Below, piece after piece: positions 19,797 through 28,441 of a stretch of 43,858 nucleotides of DNA; position 1 is the stretch's first letter, and each line of letters starts with the position of its first letter. Below the pieces are notes generated by a model, which was not told where the DNA came from, did no database searches, and saw only the letters and a list, made by a program, of their open reading frames with translations. Origin of the DNA: Actinomycetota bacterium (GTDB taxonomy: Bacteria > Actinomycetota > Acidimicrobiia > Acidimicrobiales > Acidimicrobilacustridaceae); assembly GCA_009700115.1 (NCBI GenBank), contig WLMU01000008.1:1-43858 (forward strand), in the 5' to 3' direction. The translations under genes and the position numbers were made by a program.

Positions 19797-20941
19797 CTCG
19801 CTCCCCCGCGGCCAATCCGTTCAATCCATCCGGAGCGCTGTGAGACCCACCCATCGTTCTCCAGTTGCTCCAGCACAAGCATGACTAAACCCAATTCGAG
19901 ACCTGTCGCGGAGAGGACCTGCTCCATAGGAATCGCCTGCCAGGGCAAGGCTTCGAGAACTTCCTTCGCTTTTCCGATTGGAGTCGGACGCTGCTCGGCT
20001 GCGACTCGGCGTCGTTCCGGTTCACGACCAAGTGCGAGGAGGACATCATCGACATCGCGAACAGGCCCACAGCCGTCGAACAACAGTTGATTCGTTCCCG
20101 CTGAGCTTGGTGCCGTGATTGGCCCAGGGACGGCAAGCACTGTTCGGCCCCGTCTTGCTGCTTCGACTGCGGTACCCAAAGCTCCCCCGGTCGATTGCGA
20201 CTCGACCACCACAACAACATCGGAAAGCGCAGCGATAATGCGATTGCGCGCCGGAAACTGCCACGCCACTGCCGACGAGCCCAACGGGTATTCACTCAAC
20301 ACAACGCCGCGTTCGGCCACTGCTCTCCATAAGGACCGATGCGCGCGGGGGTACACCCGATCAAGCCCGCTTCCGACCACGGCAATTGGTGGGGCCCCTT
20401 CGACGGCAAGTGCGCCAGCATGCGCGGCTCCATCGATACCAAGTGCCAATCCCGACACCACCGAAATGCCGGCAAGTGAAAGTTCCCGAGCGAACTCGTT
20501 TGCAACATCGATGCCGTAACGACTGGCGCGACGGGTGCCAACCACCGCAACACGCGTGCCCGCCAACCGATCGATGTCGCCGAGCCAAAACAGAATGGCC
20601 GGCGCGTCATCGTCGTCGGCGAGTTCTTCTGGGAAAGAGGGAGACCATCGAAGCATCACGCCGACACCGGCTTCGACATGCGCGTTCCAATACGCCTCAG
20701 GATCGATCGTTCTTGCTACGGAACGCCATTGATCGCGAAGCGCTTGAGGAAGTCGAAGCCCGGCACCGCGAGAAGTCGCACCGGGAGGCAACTCGTGAGG
20801 GAGTGAACCGTTGCAGACAGAACGCCAAAGTGACGCAGGTTCGTCACTCGCAAGAAGTGCCCGTAGCCGAGCCGGCCCTATTCCGGGCACGCGGGAAAGA
20901 GCAACAACCCATGCTTCGTCCGGAAGTCGCGCCTTGACCAC
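19793..20941 (-). CDS. dprA: DprA/Smf: DNA-processing protein
   Basis: Binds incoming single-stranded DNA and loads RecA during transformation. The 382-residue protein has an N-terminal helix-hairpin-helix-like segment (LSRVPGIGPARLRALL), the extended Rossmann fold (AVVGTRRASRYG, SGLALGIDGAAHAGAL, the signature FPARNRIIAALSD) and a C-terminal winged-helix (DML1-like) region after about 320. The start is GTG at 20941, directly after the comM TAA with no gap. Together with comM it suggests that DNA uptake machinery is, or was, functional. Confidence 0.94.
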   Translation of the reverse strand: MVKARLPDEAWVVALSRVPGIGPARLRALLASDEPASLWRSVCNGSLPHELPPGATSRGAGLRLPQALRDQWRSVARTIDPEAYWNAHVEAGVGVMLRWSPSFPEELADDDDAPAILFWLGDIDRLAGTRVAVVGTRRASRYGIDVANEFARELSLAGISVVSGLALGIDGAAHAGALAVEGAPPIAVVGSGLDRVYPRAHRSLWRAVAERGVVLSEYPLGSSAVAWQFPARNRIIAALSDVVVVVESQSTGGALGTAVEAARRGRTVLAVPGPITAPSSAGTNQLLFDGCGPVRDVDDVLLALGREPERRRVAAEQRPTPIGKAKEVLEALPWQAIPMEQVLSATGLELGLVMLVLEQLENDGWVSQRSGWIERIGRGGAR

Positions 20942-22456
20942 TTAGTTCACCAATGAACGAACAAGAAATGCCGGATCAGTTCGCAGATGAAGTGCGCTGG
21001 CCACATGTTCTGCAGTGAGAGCGCCATCGTGACCTTCGAGATCAGCGATCGTGCGCGCAACCCGCCACACTCGGCGCATTCCACGCGCCGAAAGGCGGCC
21101 AGATTCAAGTGACCGTTCAATAAGCGCAGACGCATCGGTTTCAAGTGGAGAGGTGCGCTCAAGAGCTGCCGATGAAAGCTCGGCATTGCATCGAACGCCA
21201 CGCTCGATGGCGCGACATCGAGCGCTGCGAACACGGTCAGCAACGACAGCACTTGATTCCGCCGCGCTTCCGCCTAGTAACTGCCGAGGATCTGGCCGGT
21301 GTACTTCAATACGAAGGTCGAAGCGATCAAGCAACGGGCCTGAGAGGCGCCTGCGATACCGCTCAAGGGCCCGGTCGGAGCATCGACACGCCGCCGGAAC
21401 CACACCCTCGCCGCACGGGCACGGGTTCATCGCTCCAACGAGCAGAAAGCGTGCCGGCAATTCCACACGCGTCTCGGCTCGCGCCAAACGAATAACGCCT
21501 TCTTCAAGCGGCTGTCGCAACGAATCGAGAACTACTGCACCGAACTCTCCCATTTCATCGAGGAAAAGCACACCGCCATGCGCCATCGAAATTTCGCCTG
21601 GGCGCAATCGATGCGTTCCACCGCCAACCATGGCTACAGCGCTCATTCCGTGATGCGGAGCTCGCAATGGTGGACGCCGAACCAAACCGCCAACGATTGA
21701 TTCGCCCGCGGCTGAATGCACACGCGTGGAATCGAACGCTGTGTGATCGTCGAGATCGGGCAATAAGCCAGGAAGACGCTCGGCCAACATCGTCTTGCCC
21801 GAACCAGGCGGGCCAACCATCAAAAGGTGGTGACCGCCGGCAGCAGCAACTTCGAGGCCAAAGCGAGCCAGTCGATGACCACGAACATCGGCAAGATCGG
21901 AATCGCCAACGTTCGACGCGGCAATGGGTTCGTCTGGAGGTCGCGGCCACGGTGCTTCTGCGAGCAACGCGTCAACCAACGTTCGTAAATCTGCGGCACA
22001 CCGGATTGTGGGTCGAGCCACAAGCGATGCTTCGGAATAGGAAGCCGGCGCAACGATGATTTCGGACTGTGGACACGCGGCAACAAGTGAAAGTGCACCA
22101 GGAACATGGCGGAGCGAACCGTCGAGACCGACCTCGGCGAGAAAGGCTCGGTCAGTGACGACATCAGCGGGTATCTGTTCGCTGGCCACGAGAACGCCGA
22201 TCGCAATCGCGAGATCCAACGATGCTCCGACTTTGCGAACCGAAGTTGGCGCAAGATTTACCGTTGTTCGTCGGTCGGGCCACGAGTAGCCCGATGTAAG
22301 AAGTGCGGCGCGCACACGATCTCGTGCTTCGCGACATGACGCATCGGGCAATCCGACGACAGTGAATCCGGGCAACCCGTTGGCAACGTGTACTTCAACG
22401 GCGACAGGTACACCATCGATACCTGACAACGTTGCCGACCCGATGGTGGCAAGCAT
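20942..22456 (-). CDS. comM: ComM/YifB: Mg-chelatase-like AAA+ ATPase
   Basis: Hexameric helicase that promotes branch migration in recombination of transforming DNA. The ATG at 22456 has a perfect AGGAGG and gives the family N-terminus (MLATIGSATLSGIDGVPVAV), so it is preferred to the upstream start at 22498; the product is 504 residues. Features are the N-terminal Lon-like domain (1-180, VVGLPDASCREARDRVRAAL), Walker A GPPGSGKTMLAERL, Walker B GVLFLDEMGEF, a Cys cluster MNPCPCGEGVVPAACRCS and the C-terminal Mg-chelatase domain. It is the first gene of the leftward block; the usual neighbours upstream (yraN, rnhB, lepB) are missing, so synteny breaks here. Confidence 0.94.
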   Translation of the reverse strand: MLATIGSATLSGIDGVPVAVEVHVANGLPGFTVVGLPDASCREARDRVRAALLTSGYSWPDRRTTVNLAPTSVRKVGASLDLAIAIGVLVASEQIPADVVTDRAFLAEVGLDGSLRHVPGALSLVAACPQSEIIVAPASYSEASLVARPTIRCAADLRTLVDALLAEAPWPRPPDEPIAASNVGDSDLADVRGHRLARFGLEVAAAGGHHLLMVGPPGSGKTMLAERLPGLLPDLDDHTAFDSTRVHSAAGESIVGGLVRRPPLRAPHHGMSAVAMVGGGTHRLRPGEISMAHGGVLFLDEMGEFGAVVLDSLRQPLEEGVIRLARAETRVELPARFLLVGAMNPCPCGEGVVPAACRCSDRALERYRRRLSGPLLDRFDLRIEVHRPDPRQLLGGSAAESSAVVADRVRSARCRAIERGVRCNAELSSAALERTSPLETDASALIERSLESGRLSARGMRRVWRVARTIADLEGHDGALTAEHVASALHLRTDPAFLVRSLVN

Positions 22457-22593
22457 CGAACCTCCTGAATGTGGATCGCAGAGAGGGCGACTGGTCACCG
22501 AACGAATGAACCTAAAAGCAGATCAGTACCGAAACATGAGTCGTTCGAATACTTAGGGCTCGTTGGCCATCTTGGACTTCACTAAGCGCTAAC

Positions 22594-22612
22594 GCTCAAT
22601 TTCAGATTGAGC
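22594..22612. promoter_or_regulatory. Inverted repeat in the comM / Thr-rich protein divergent region
   Basis: A perfect 7-bp inverted repeat (GCTCAAT / ATTGAGC, 5-nt spacer) lies midway in the 255-nt divergent intergenic region 22457-22711, which is more A+T-rich than its surroundings between 22590 and 22670. It might be an operator or part of a 5' leader. No reliable -10/-35 pair could be called for either gene. Confidence 0.35.
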
Positions 22613-22711
22613 CACCTTGTGACTATTTCAAAAAATTACTGTTCTTTCTTCCTCTCCGACCTGTCTCTAGGCAGCGCCGCACAGCGAGTACTCCAACAAA
22701 AAGGACAGCAC

Positions 22712-23461
22712 ATGACCGAAGAACACCCTCCCCCCAATGATTCAGGCGTTCCCCCGGAATCACCGCCGCTAGGGCAAACGCTTCCGCCGCCACCAGCCGG
22801 CACGTCTCCCCTGGATCCTTCAGGACCCGATAGCGATTCAAGTTCCTCAGGTTTCCTGTCGAACCGTAAATGGGTAATCGCGGGAGCAGCAGTTGGGGCA
22901 GTCGTGATCCTCGCTCTAGTCGGCGCATTGGTGTCAAACGGTTCGAGTTCTAAAGCGGGACCGACCACAACCACAACCGAAGCAACCACGACAACGGTGC
23001 CTCGAACCACAACGTCGATGGTCACGACCACCACACTTCCGCCTCCGATTCTCACGAAGGCGATGTGCACAGAAACCCCACCCGACGGAATGGTCACAAA
23101 AGACGGGAATTCATTTACGGGGCAGTGCCTTCATTTCTGGGCACATGTATTTCAGTTCGATGCCGCAACGGGACCATGCACCCTCATGGCGAACTACAGC
23201 AATTCCTGGCACAAGTACAACTTCGAATATGGAAATGCGATTCTGATGATTGATTCGAATCAAAGCTTCGGAGCAGCAGTCACCAGCACTCAAGGGAAAG
23301 TTCAACTCCCTTCAAATTCATGTGCCCAACTCGGGCCCATTTCGCAAGGCGACAACATCGAAGTTTGGGGAATCGCGCAAGGAACCAGCAGTTACTCGAC
23401 GAAGGCTGGTGGAACTAACCAATACCTCAAAATCGGATTAGTCGACGCATACAAGAGGTAA
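22712..23461 (+). CDS. Membrane-anchored Thr-rich protein of unknown function
   Basis: Not recognised as a named family. The frame is open from 22607, but the ATG at 22712 has AAGGA 8 nt upstream and is chosen (249 residues). Layout: a cytoplasmic Pro/Ser-rich N-terminus (1-55, EEHPPPNDSGVPPESPP), one membrane segment (about 56-78, WVIAGAAVGAVVILALVGAL), a Thr-rich linker (about 85-115, runs of TTTTT with Pro), and an extracytoplasmic domain (about 120-249) with four Cys and a beta-rich look (GQCLHFWAHVFQFDAATG, GDNIEVWGIAQG), possibly an OB- or SH3-like fold. Thr-rich linkers of this kind are common in Acidimicrobiia surface proteins. It is a single-gene unit ending at the terminator 23474-23514. 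Confidence 0.8.
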   Translation: MTEEHPPPNDSGVPPESPPLGQTLPPPPAGTSPLDPSGPDSDSSSSGFLSNRKWVIAGAAVGAVVILALVGALVSNGSSSKAGPTTTTTEATTTTVPRTTTSMVTTTTLPPPILTKAMCTETPPDGMVTKDGNSFTGQCLHFWAHVFQFDAATGPCTLMANYSNSWHKYNFEYGNAILMIDSNQSFGAAVTSTQGKVQLPSNSCAQLGPISQGDNIEVWGIAQGTSSYSTKAGGTNQYLKIGLVDAYKR

Positions 23462-23473
23462 AGACTTCATCTG

Positions 23474-23514
23474 AAACCGGTTGGAACCACTCGAATGGTG
23501 GTTCCAACCGGTTT
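23474..23514. terminator. Bidirectional intrinsic terminator
   Basis: A perfect 17-bp stem (23474-23490 with 23498-23514) closes on a 7-nt loop. It starts with AAA and ends with TTTT on plus, so both strands get a short U-run. It lies 12 nt after the Thr-rich protein stop and 15 nt past the cytochrome c gene stop, between convergent genes. Confidence 0.9.
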
Positions 23515-23529
23515 TGCCCAATCGAGTTG

Positions 23530-23883
23530 TCAGTTTGTTCCGAGAACCTCGCGCGTGTACCGGGTGACCGCAGTGATCTGGTCTGAAGTCAACTTCTTTG
23601 AGAATGAGGGCATTGCGCCCTTCCCATTGGTAATCAAAGCGATCTGATCGTCGATGTTTGGATATTTCACCGTTACGACTCCCGCCAACTTCCGCCCGTA
23701 CCCACCACCGCCGGAGGCGCCATGGCAACCAGCGCAGTTCTGCGAGTAAACCTGCTGTCCCTCGACGAGCACCGCATCACCCGATGGTGCGGCCGGTGTG
23801 GAACCCCCACTTGAGCAGGCGGCAACCATCGTGATGCCGGCGACCAGCAGTAATCCAGCAGCAAGAACTCGGGGGGAACGCAT
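23530..23883 (-). CDS. Monohaem cytochrome c lipoprotein
   Basis: Electron carrier outside the membrane. The chosen ATG at 23883 gives 117 residues with a typical lipoprotein signal (RSPRVLAAGLLLVAGITM) and lipobox VAAC, so the mature protein is probably lipid-anchored. Haem attachment is CAGCH, and the likely axial Met is in GAMPSFSKKLT, with a C-terminal helix ITAVTRYTREVL, as in class I cytochromes c. In-frame ATGs at 23910 and 23937 would add 9 or 18 residues ahead of the signal; none has a clear Shine-Dalgarno, so the start is uncertain. It is divergent from the 36-residue microprotein gene, and no oxidase or bc1 genes are nearby to name its partner. Confidence 0.88.
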   Translation of the reverse strand: MRSPRVLAAGLLLVAGITMVAACSSGGSTPAAPSGDAVLVEGQQVYSQNCAGCHGASGGGGYGRKLAGVVTVKYPNIDDQIALITNGKGAMPSFSKKLTSDQITAVTRYTREVLGTN

Positions 23884-23957
23884 GGCTGAGGACGATACCA
23901 GTGGACGCATCGCAACCCGCGTGCGGGGACGCGCCATTCTCAGGGAATACTTAGACC

Positions 23958-24068
23958 GTGGGATTCAATCCGCATCGCCAACAACGCCGCACACCGTTCG
24001 ACTATGTCATGGTCAGTGCGGCGATCATTGTCTGCCTGGGCCTCGTCATCTGGGCGTTTTTCGGTTGA
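23958..24068 (+). CDS. 36-residue single-pass membrane microprotein
   Basis: Starting at GTG 23958, the frame encodes MGFNPHRQQRRTPFDYVM followed by a hydrophobic segment (VSAAIIVCLGLVIWAFF) and a stop at 24068. A basic N-terminus then one membrane helix with almost no tail suggests an N-in small membrane protein. Its TGA is separated by one base from the ATG of the next gene, so the pair is probably translationally coupled. The compact arrangement and the helix make it likely real, though no Shine-Dalgarno is obvious and I cannot name its family. Confidence 0.65.
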   Translation: MGFNPHRQQRRTPFDYVMVSAAIIVCLGLVIWAFFG

Positions 24069-24069
24069 G

Positions 24070-24294
24070 ATGACGAACGAACCCGAGCGCGACCCGATGG
24101 GGCTCGAAGTTGAGGTTCGCCGAGTGCAGCCCTACGAAGCAAACAAGGCCTACGTCTGCCCCGGATGCAACCGCGACATTCCGTCGGGAACGGGACACAT
24201 CGTCGCAGTTCCAGTCGATGCTCCAGACCTTCGCCGCCACTGGCACCATGGGTGTTGGAGTAACCGCCATCGCCGCCGACCTGGTCGCGGCTAA
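24070..24294 (+). CDS. Small zinc-ribbon-like protein
   Basis: 74 residues from the ATG at 24070, immediately after the microprotein. The pattern YVCPGCNRDIPSGTGH ... RRHWHHGCW has CxxC plus HxxxC-type ligands and would hold one zinc ion. Short actinobacterial proteins with the same pattern (often labelled ATP/GTP-binding protein without proof) are widespread, and the likely role is unknown. The C-terminus is Arg-rich (NRHRRRPGRG). The frame continues upstream to 24004, but that part only overlaps the microprotein. It is followed 14 nt later by the histidine phosphatase. Confidence 0.8.
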   Translation: MTNEPERDPMGLEVEVRRVQPYEANKAYVCPGCNRDIPSGTGHIVAVPVDAPDLRRHWHHGCWSNRHRRRPGRG

Positions 24295-24308
24295 CCCTTG
24301 GACCAACT

Positions 24309-24986
24309 ATGGAACTGATCTTCATTCGACACGGACAACCACAGTGGGAAATCGATGGAGGTGGCGTCGATGATCCAGTGCTTACCGACATCGGTCATCG
24401 TCAGGCCGAACTCATCCCCTCCTTCTTTGCCGACCGTCCGATCGATCGTCTCGTTGTGTCCCCGCTTCTTCGAGCACAACAAACGGCTCAGCCCTTAATC
24501 GAGGCGTTCAACCTCGAACCCGAAACCCACGACTGGATCGCCGAAATTCGCGCGCCCGAATGGCAGGGAACTCCGTCAGAAGTCATCGAGAAGGCGTTCG
24601 CCCAACAACGACGTCGACCGCTTAATGAACAGTGGGAAGCAATCCCTGGTGCGGAATCGTTTCGCGAATTCCATGACCGCGTTGTCGGCGGCCTCACGGC
24701 ATTTCTTTCAGACATCGGCTGCACCCGCGCGCGTCAGTTCCCGCCACTGTGGGACATGAACCATGAAGGACCACGAATTGTTTTCGTCGCTCACTCCGGT
24801 GCGAATGCTGTAAGCCTCGGACACCTTCTTGGAATCGAACCCGTTCCATGGGAATGGGAACGTTTCGTTGCCTTCCACGCGTCGATCAGTGTGGTTCGCC
24901 CGATGCATATTGCATCGTCGTTATCGTTCAGCCTTTTTCGATTTTCCGATACGGCTCATCTTCCAGCAGAACTTCATACCCGCTGA
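24309..24986 (+). CDS. Histidine phosphatase family protein
   Basis: Phosphoglycerate-mutase-like phosphatase of 225 residues. It has the N-terminal IFIRHGQPQWE block with the catalytic His8, an Arg in SPLLRAQQTAQPL, a candidate acid Glu in the WIAEIRAPEWQG segment and the second His in FVAHSGANAVSLG, so it is probably active. The substrate (phosphosugar, nucleotide or phosphoprotein) is not deducible. It is the last gene of the microprotein / zinc-ribbon unit and converges with ppgK across only 10 nt, with no terminator visible between. Confidence 0.88.
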   Translation: MELIFIRHGQPQWEIDGGGVDDPVLTDIGHRQAELIPSFFADRPIDRLVVSPLLRAQQTAQPLIEAFNLEPETHDWIAEIRAPEWQGTPSEVIEKAFAQQRRRPLNEQWEAIPGAESFREFHDRVVGGLTAFLSDIGCTRARQFPPLWDMNHEGPRIVFVAHSGANAVSLGHLLGIEPVPWEWERFVAFHASISVVRPMHIASSLSFSLFRFSDTAHLPAELHTR

Positions 24987-24996
24987 GAACGTTTCT

Positions 24997-25779
24997 CTAC
25001 TTCTTTTTCCCTATGTGAGATTGGCCATCGGTGCCATGTTTCTCACGATGACGACTTACGGCGAGTGCTCCACCAACGATCCCAGCCGCATTGCGGAGCG
25101 TTGCTGGAACGACTGGTGTCCGACAGGTCAGATTCGGAATGAACTTGTCGGACTTCTTTGAAACTCCGCCACCGATGATGAAGAGGTCGGGCCAGAACAA
25201 TTTCTCGACTGAGCACAGATACTCGTCAACGCGAGCTGTCCATTCCTGCCAATCGAGTTCAAGGCGTTCGCGAACCGAAGCCGCCGCCCACTTCTCGGCA
25301 TCGCCACCACGCAACCACAAATGACCAAGTTCGGTATTCGGAACAAGCGTTCCATCGATCATCAACGCTGAACCGATGCCGGTCCCCAAAGTGATCGTCA
25401 AGATGACTCCAGATTTTCCGCGTGCCGCTCCAAAGCGAGTTTCAGCTTCGCCCGCAGCATCTGCGTCGTTCACGATCGTCACGGGACATCCGGTTGCGTC
25501 GCTAATGATGCGAGCTGCATCCGCATTGATCCATGAATGATCAACATTCGCTGCGGTGTACACCACGCCACCCTTTACGACCCCAGGAAAGGTGCAACCA
25601 ATCGGACCGCTCCACTCGAAATGTTTCGCGATTTCAGCAACCGTCGTTCCCACTGCATCCGGCGTTGCCGGATCAGGCGTGAGCAATCGAAGCCGATCAG
25701 TGACGAGATGACCTTTCTTGGTATCGACAACGGCACCCTTGATACCTGTGCCGCCGATATCAATACCAAGAACTTTCAT
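24997..25779 (-). CDS. ppgK: PpgK: polyphosphate glucokinase (ROK family)
   Basis: Phosphorylates glucose to glucose-6-phosphate using polyphosphate (and often ATP). The 260-residue protein has the ROK phosphate loop [11 protein letters not shown], the catalytic Asp105 in [23 protein letters not shown] and the [13 protein letters not shown] segment typical of polyphosphate-preferring enzymes. It lacks the ROK zinc Cys cluster, as is normal for this group. The ATG at 25779 has a strong GAGGAGG, which lies in a hairpin. It is last in the gnd-galM-pgi-ppgK cluster and feeds glucose-6-phosphate to pgi and the pentose phosphate branch. Specificity is inferred from sequence similarity alone. Confidence 0.92.
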   Translation of the reverse strand: MKVLGIDIGGTGIKGAVVDTKKGHLVTDRLRLLTPDPATPDAVGTTVAEIAKHFEWSGPIGCTFPGVVKGGVVYTAANVDHSWINADAARIISDATGCPVTIVNDADAAGEAETRFGAARGKSGVILTITLGTGIGSALMIDGTLVPNTELGHLWLRGGDAEKWAAASVRERLELDWQEWTARVDEYLCSVEKLFWPDLFIIGGGVSKKSDKFIPNLTCRTPVVPATLRNAAGIVGGALAVSRHREKHGTDGQSHIGKKK

Positions 25780-25787
25780 CTGCCATC

Positions 25788-25808
25788 CTCCTCGCTAGGG
25801 ACGAGGAG
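25788..25808 (-). promoter_or_regulatory. Hairpin masking the ppgK Shine-Dalgarno
   Basis: On the minus strand CTCCTCG (25808-25802) can pair perfectly with CGAGGAG (25794-25788) across a 7-nt loop. The second arm is part of the GAGGAGG that precedes the ppgK ATG. If formed in mRNA it would hide the ribosome-binding site, giving translational control or reduced expression relative to pgi. Confidence 0.5.
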
Positions 25809-25832
25809 TCTGCCACGGACACCCAGCGCCGC

Positions 25833-25855
25833 GCCGGGCTCAACTCAGGCCCGGC
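25833..25855 (-). terminator. Possible weak hairpin at the pgi 3' end
   Basis: Arms GCCGGGC and GCCCGGC (25833-25839, 25849-25855) flank the pgi stop with a 9-nt loop. There is no U-tract, so it may only lessen read-through into ppgK or protect the pgi mRNA end. Confidence 0.25.
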
Positions 25856-27485
25856 CGCGAGCCTTGCGGTAACGACGGATCAATGCACTCGTCGACGAAT
25901 CGTGGGCAAGTTCTGGGGCCGTCTCGTTCGTGAGCTCGGGGACAATCGCTTGGGCCAGCTTCTTGCCCAGCTCCACTCCCCACTGATCAAACGAATCGAT
26001 ACCCCACACCGCACCCTGCACAAACGTTTTGTGCTCATAGAGAGCGATCAACTGGCCCAGCACTCTCGGTGAAAGTTCCGGCACGAGGATTGACGTCGTC
26101 GGATGATTCCCCAGGAAGGTGCGGGCGGCAATCTGTGCTTCGGGCACGTCATCGGCCCGAACCTGTTCAGCAGTTCGACCGAACGCCAATGCTTCAGGCT
26201 GCGCGAAAAAGTTCGCCATAAAGATGTCTTGGTGGCCACCAACCTCGTGGGCAGCCGAAATCACTCCGATGAAATCGGCAGGGATCAACTTCGTTCCCTG
26301 ATGAATGAGTTGGTAATACGCGTGTTGACCGTTCGTGCCCGGTTGTCCCCAAACGATCTCGCCTGTTTGCGTCCCCACTGTGCGACCCCAACGATCGACG
26401 GACTTGCCATTACTTTCCATCGCGAGTTGTTGGAGGTATGGCGTGAGATGTGCGAGGTAGTGGCTGTAAGGCAACACAGCGAGAGTTTGCGCACCAAAGA
26501 AGTTGTTGTACCAAATACCGATGAGTCCGAGGATGAACGGGAGATTTCGCTCCATCGGTGCAGTCCGGAAGTGCTCGTCGATGAGTCGAAATCCTTCAAG
26601 CATTTCGGTGAAGTTGTCAGGTCCGATGGCGATCATCAGTGAAAGCCCGATCGCTGAGTCGTAGCTGTAACGACCACCAACCCAATCCCAGAAGCCGAAC
26701 ATGTTGTCGGTATCGATCCCGAACTTCGAGACCTCGGCAGCGTTCGTAGATACGGCAACAAAGTGCTTGGCAATTGCCGCTTCGTCGCCAAGTGATGCGA
26801 GCGCCCATGCGCGAGCGCTATTCGCGTTTGTCATCGTCTCGAGAGTCGTAAACGTCTTCGACGCAATAATGAAGAGCGTTTCAGCGGGATCGAGATCGCG
26901 AGTGAGCTCATAGAACTCATTGCCGTCAACATTTGAGACAAACCGAACGTCAATAGTTTCCTGCGCGTACGGAAGCAATGCTTCATGAGCCATGCGCGGA
27001 CCGAGATCGCTTCCGCCGATTCCGATATTGACCACTGTACGAATACGTTTGCCGGTGTGCCCGACCCATTCGCCTGAACGAATCCGTTCTGAGAACGATC
27101 CCATTCGTTCAAGAACTTCATGGACCTCGGGGACAACGTCGTGGCCTTCGTCAGTGAACACCACACCCTTCGGCGCCCGAAGTGCAATATGAAGCACTGC
27201 TCGGTCTTCGGTGACGTTGATGTGTTCACCGGCCCACATGGCATCGCGCAATCCTTCGACGTCGGCTCGACGCGCAAGAGCAAAAAGCTTTGCCAGTGTC
27301 TCGTCGTTAAGACGATGCTTGGCGTAATCAACGTAGAGATCGCCGACTTCAACATTGAGTCGTTCACCACGACTTGGATCGGACGCAAAAAGATCGCGCA
27401 GGTGTACGTCAGCGATCTCGGCCTGGTGTGAGGCCAGTTCCCACCATTCAGTTGACTGTTCGATTGGTTGCGGCGCGGCAGACAT
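25845..27485 (-). CDS. pgi: Pgi: glucose-6-phosphate isomerase
   Basis: Interconverts glucose-6-phosphate and fructose-6-phosphate. The frame is open to 27572, but the ATG at 27485 has AGGAG at 6 nt and gives a normal 546-residue enzyme of the enterobacterial type. Visible are [12 protein letters not shown], the SIS-fold core with [29 protein letters not shown] and the C-terminal signature [17 protein letters not shown]. All look intact. It begins 14 nt after galM. Confidence 0.96.
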   Translation of the reverse strand: MSAAPQPIEQSTEWWELASHQAEIADVHLRDLFASDPSRGERLNVEVGDLYVDYAKHRLNDETLAKLFALARRADVEGLRDAMWAGEHINVTEDRAVLHIALRAPKGVVFTDEGHDVVPEVHEVLERMGSFSERIRSGEWVGHTGKRIRTVVNIGIGGSDLGPRMAHEALLPYAQETIDVRFVSNVDGNEFYELTRDLDPAETLFIIASKTFTTLETMTNANSARAWALASLGDEAAIAKHFVAVSTNAAEVSKFGIDTDNMFGFWDWVGGRYSYDSAIGLSLMIAIGPDNFTEMLEGFRLIDEHFRTAPMERNLPFILGLIGIWYNNFFGAQTLAVLPYSHYLAHLTPYLQQLAMESNGKSVDRWGRTVGTQTGEIVWGQPGTNGQHAYYQLIHQGTKLIPADFIGVISAAHEVGGHQDIFMANFFAQPEALAFGRTAEQVRADDVPEAQIAARTFLGNHPTTSILVPELSPRVLGQLIALYEHKTFVQGAVWGIDSFDQWGVELGKKLAQAIVPELTNETAPELAHDSSTSALIRRYRKARGRA

Positions 27486-27499
27486 GTGAACTCCTGAGT

Positions 27500-28441
27500 T
27501 CATGTAAGGGAAACAACGAAACGGGCAGTGAAGCGCTCGCCCGGCGAGACCATCGGCGTGGTCCCCTGACAAAGCGCATTCGTGGGAGCCGTCATCGGCT
27601 CAAGAGCAATGAAGTCTGCCCCGGGCGGCGCATAGAACTGCGCGTAGGAATACTTTCGATCAAAGACAACAGTCAGACGGCGCCGCCCTGAAGCGAGGAG
27701 TAACTGACGATCAGACCCGAGGCGATAGGCGTCGTCAAAGGAGCGATCCCCGATTCGAACGATCGATGCCGGTTCAAAGACCTCTTCGCCCGTTGGAAGT
27801 CCCATCTCATCGAGTACCAGGCGATGGCGAGCAGGTGCACCCAATCGAATACGGCCACGTTCAACTTCAGGCAAGCGGAAATAGGGGTGCCAGCCGAAAC
27901 TCACCGGCACCGAGCGCTTGCCAGTCGCAGTGAGGGTGGTCGAGACCATAAGTCGCCCCGGAGTCACGGTAAATCCAATAGTCAGTTCGTGAGGGAACGG
28001 AAACGCAGCCATCACCGTCTCATCGGCACCAGCATCGAATTTCGCGACCATTGATGCCGAACCGGGCTGGCCTTTGACCGACACAAGTTCCCAACCTGGC
28101 CGCCCGACCAACATTCCATGAATTGGAAGGCCGTTGCCATCGCGATGCAAGGGAACATCGGAAAGGTCAACGGTGTGAGAACCAACTCGATACGAAGAGC
28201 TTGCAAGTCGATTCGCCCAAGGCGCAAGAAGTGGGAGGCCGGTGGTGTGACCGGCCCTTGCGTTTTCGGGTCCGCCATGAAAGTCGAGGTACTGGCGACC
28301 CTTATGCGTCAGCGATGCACCGACCAGCCCCACTTCAGGCAGAACAGAAAAGACCGTTGGTCCCGCTTCAAGAATGACAGCAGCAACGCCATCAATCGTT
28401 GAGACATGGACGGAACCGTCGACAGAAGCGTCAGCTGCCAC
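27500..28441 (-). CDS. Aldose 1-epimerase (galactose mutarotase family)
   Basis: Interconverts alpha and beta anomers of free hexoses, or of hexose-6-phosphates in related families. The frame is open to 28618, but everything before about 28465 overlaps gnd. The GTG at 28441 gives 313 residues, the usual size; GTG at 28465 is the alternative. Seen are a beta-rich fold with GWHPYFRL (catalytic His), [12 protein letters not shown] and [14 protein letters not shown] (probable catalytic Glu). It overlaps the gnd end by 11 nt and sits between gnd and pgi. That context suggests it speeds mutarotation of glucose for ppgK or of glucose-6-phosphate, so a D-hexose-6-phosphate mutarotase is a real alternative. 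Confidence 0.85.
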   Translation of the reverse strand: MAADASVDGSVHVSTIDGVAAVILEAGPTVFSVLPEVGLVGASLTHKGRQYLDFHGGPENARAGHTTGLPLLAPWANRLASSSYRVGSHTVDLSDVPLHRDGNGLPIHGMLVGRPGWELVSVKGQPGSASMVAKFDAGADETVMAAFPFPHELTIGFTVTPGRLMVSTTLTATGKRSVPVSFGWHPYFRLPEVERGRIRLGAPARHRLVLDEMGLPTGEEVFEPASIVRIGDRSFDDAYRLGSDRQLLLASGRRRLTVVFDRKYSYAQFYAPPGADFIALEPMTAPTNALCQGTTPMVSPGERFTARFVVSLT

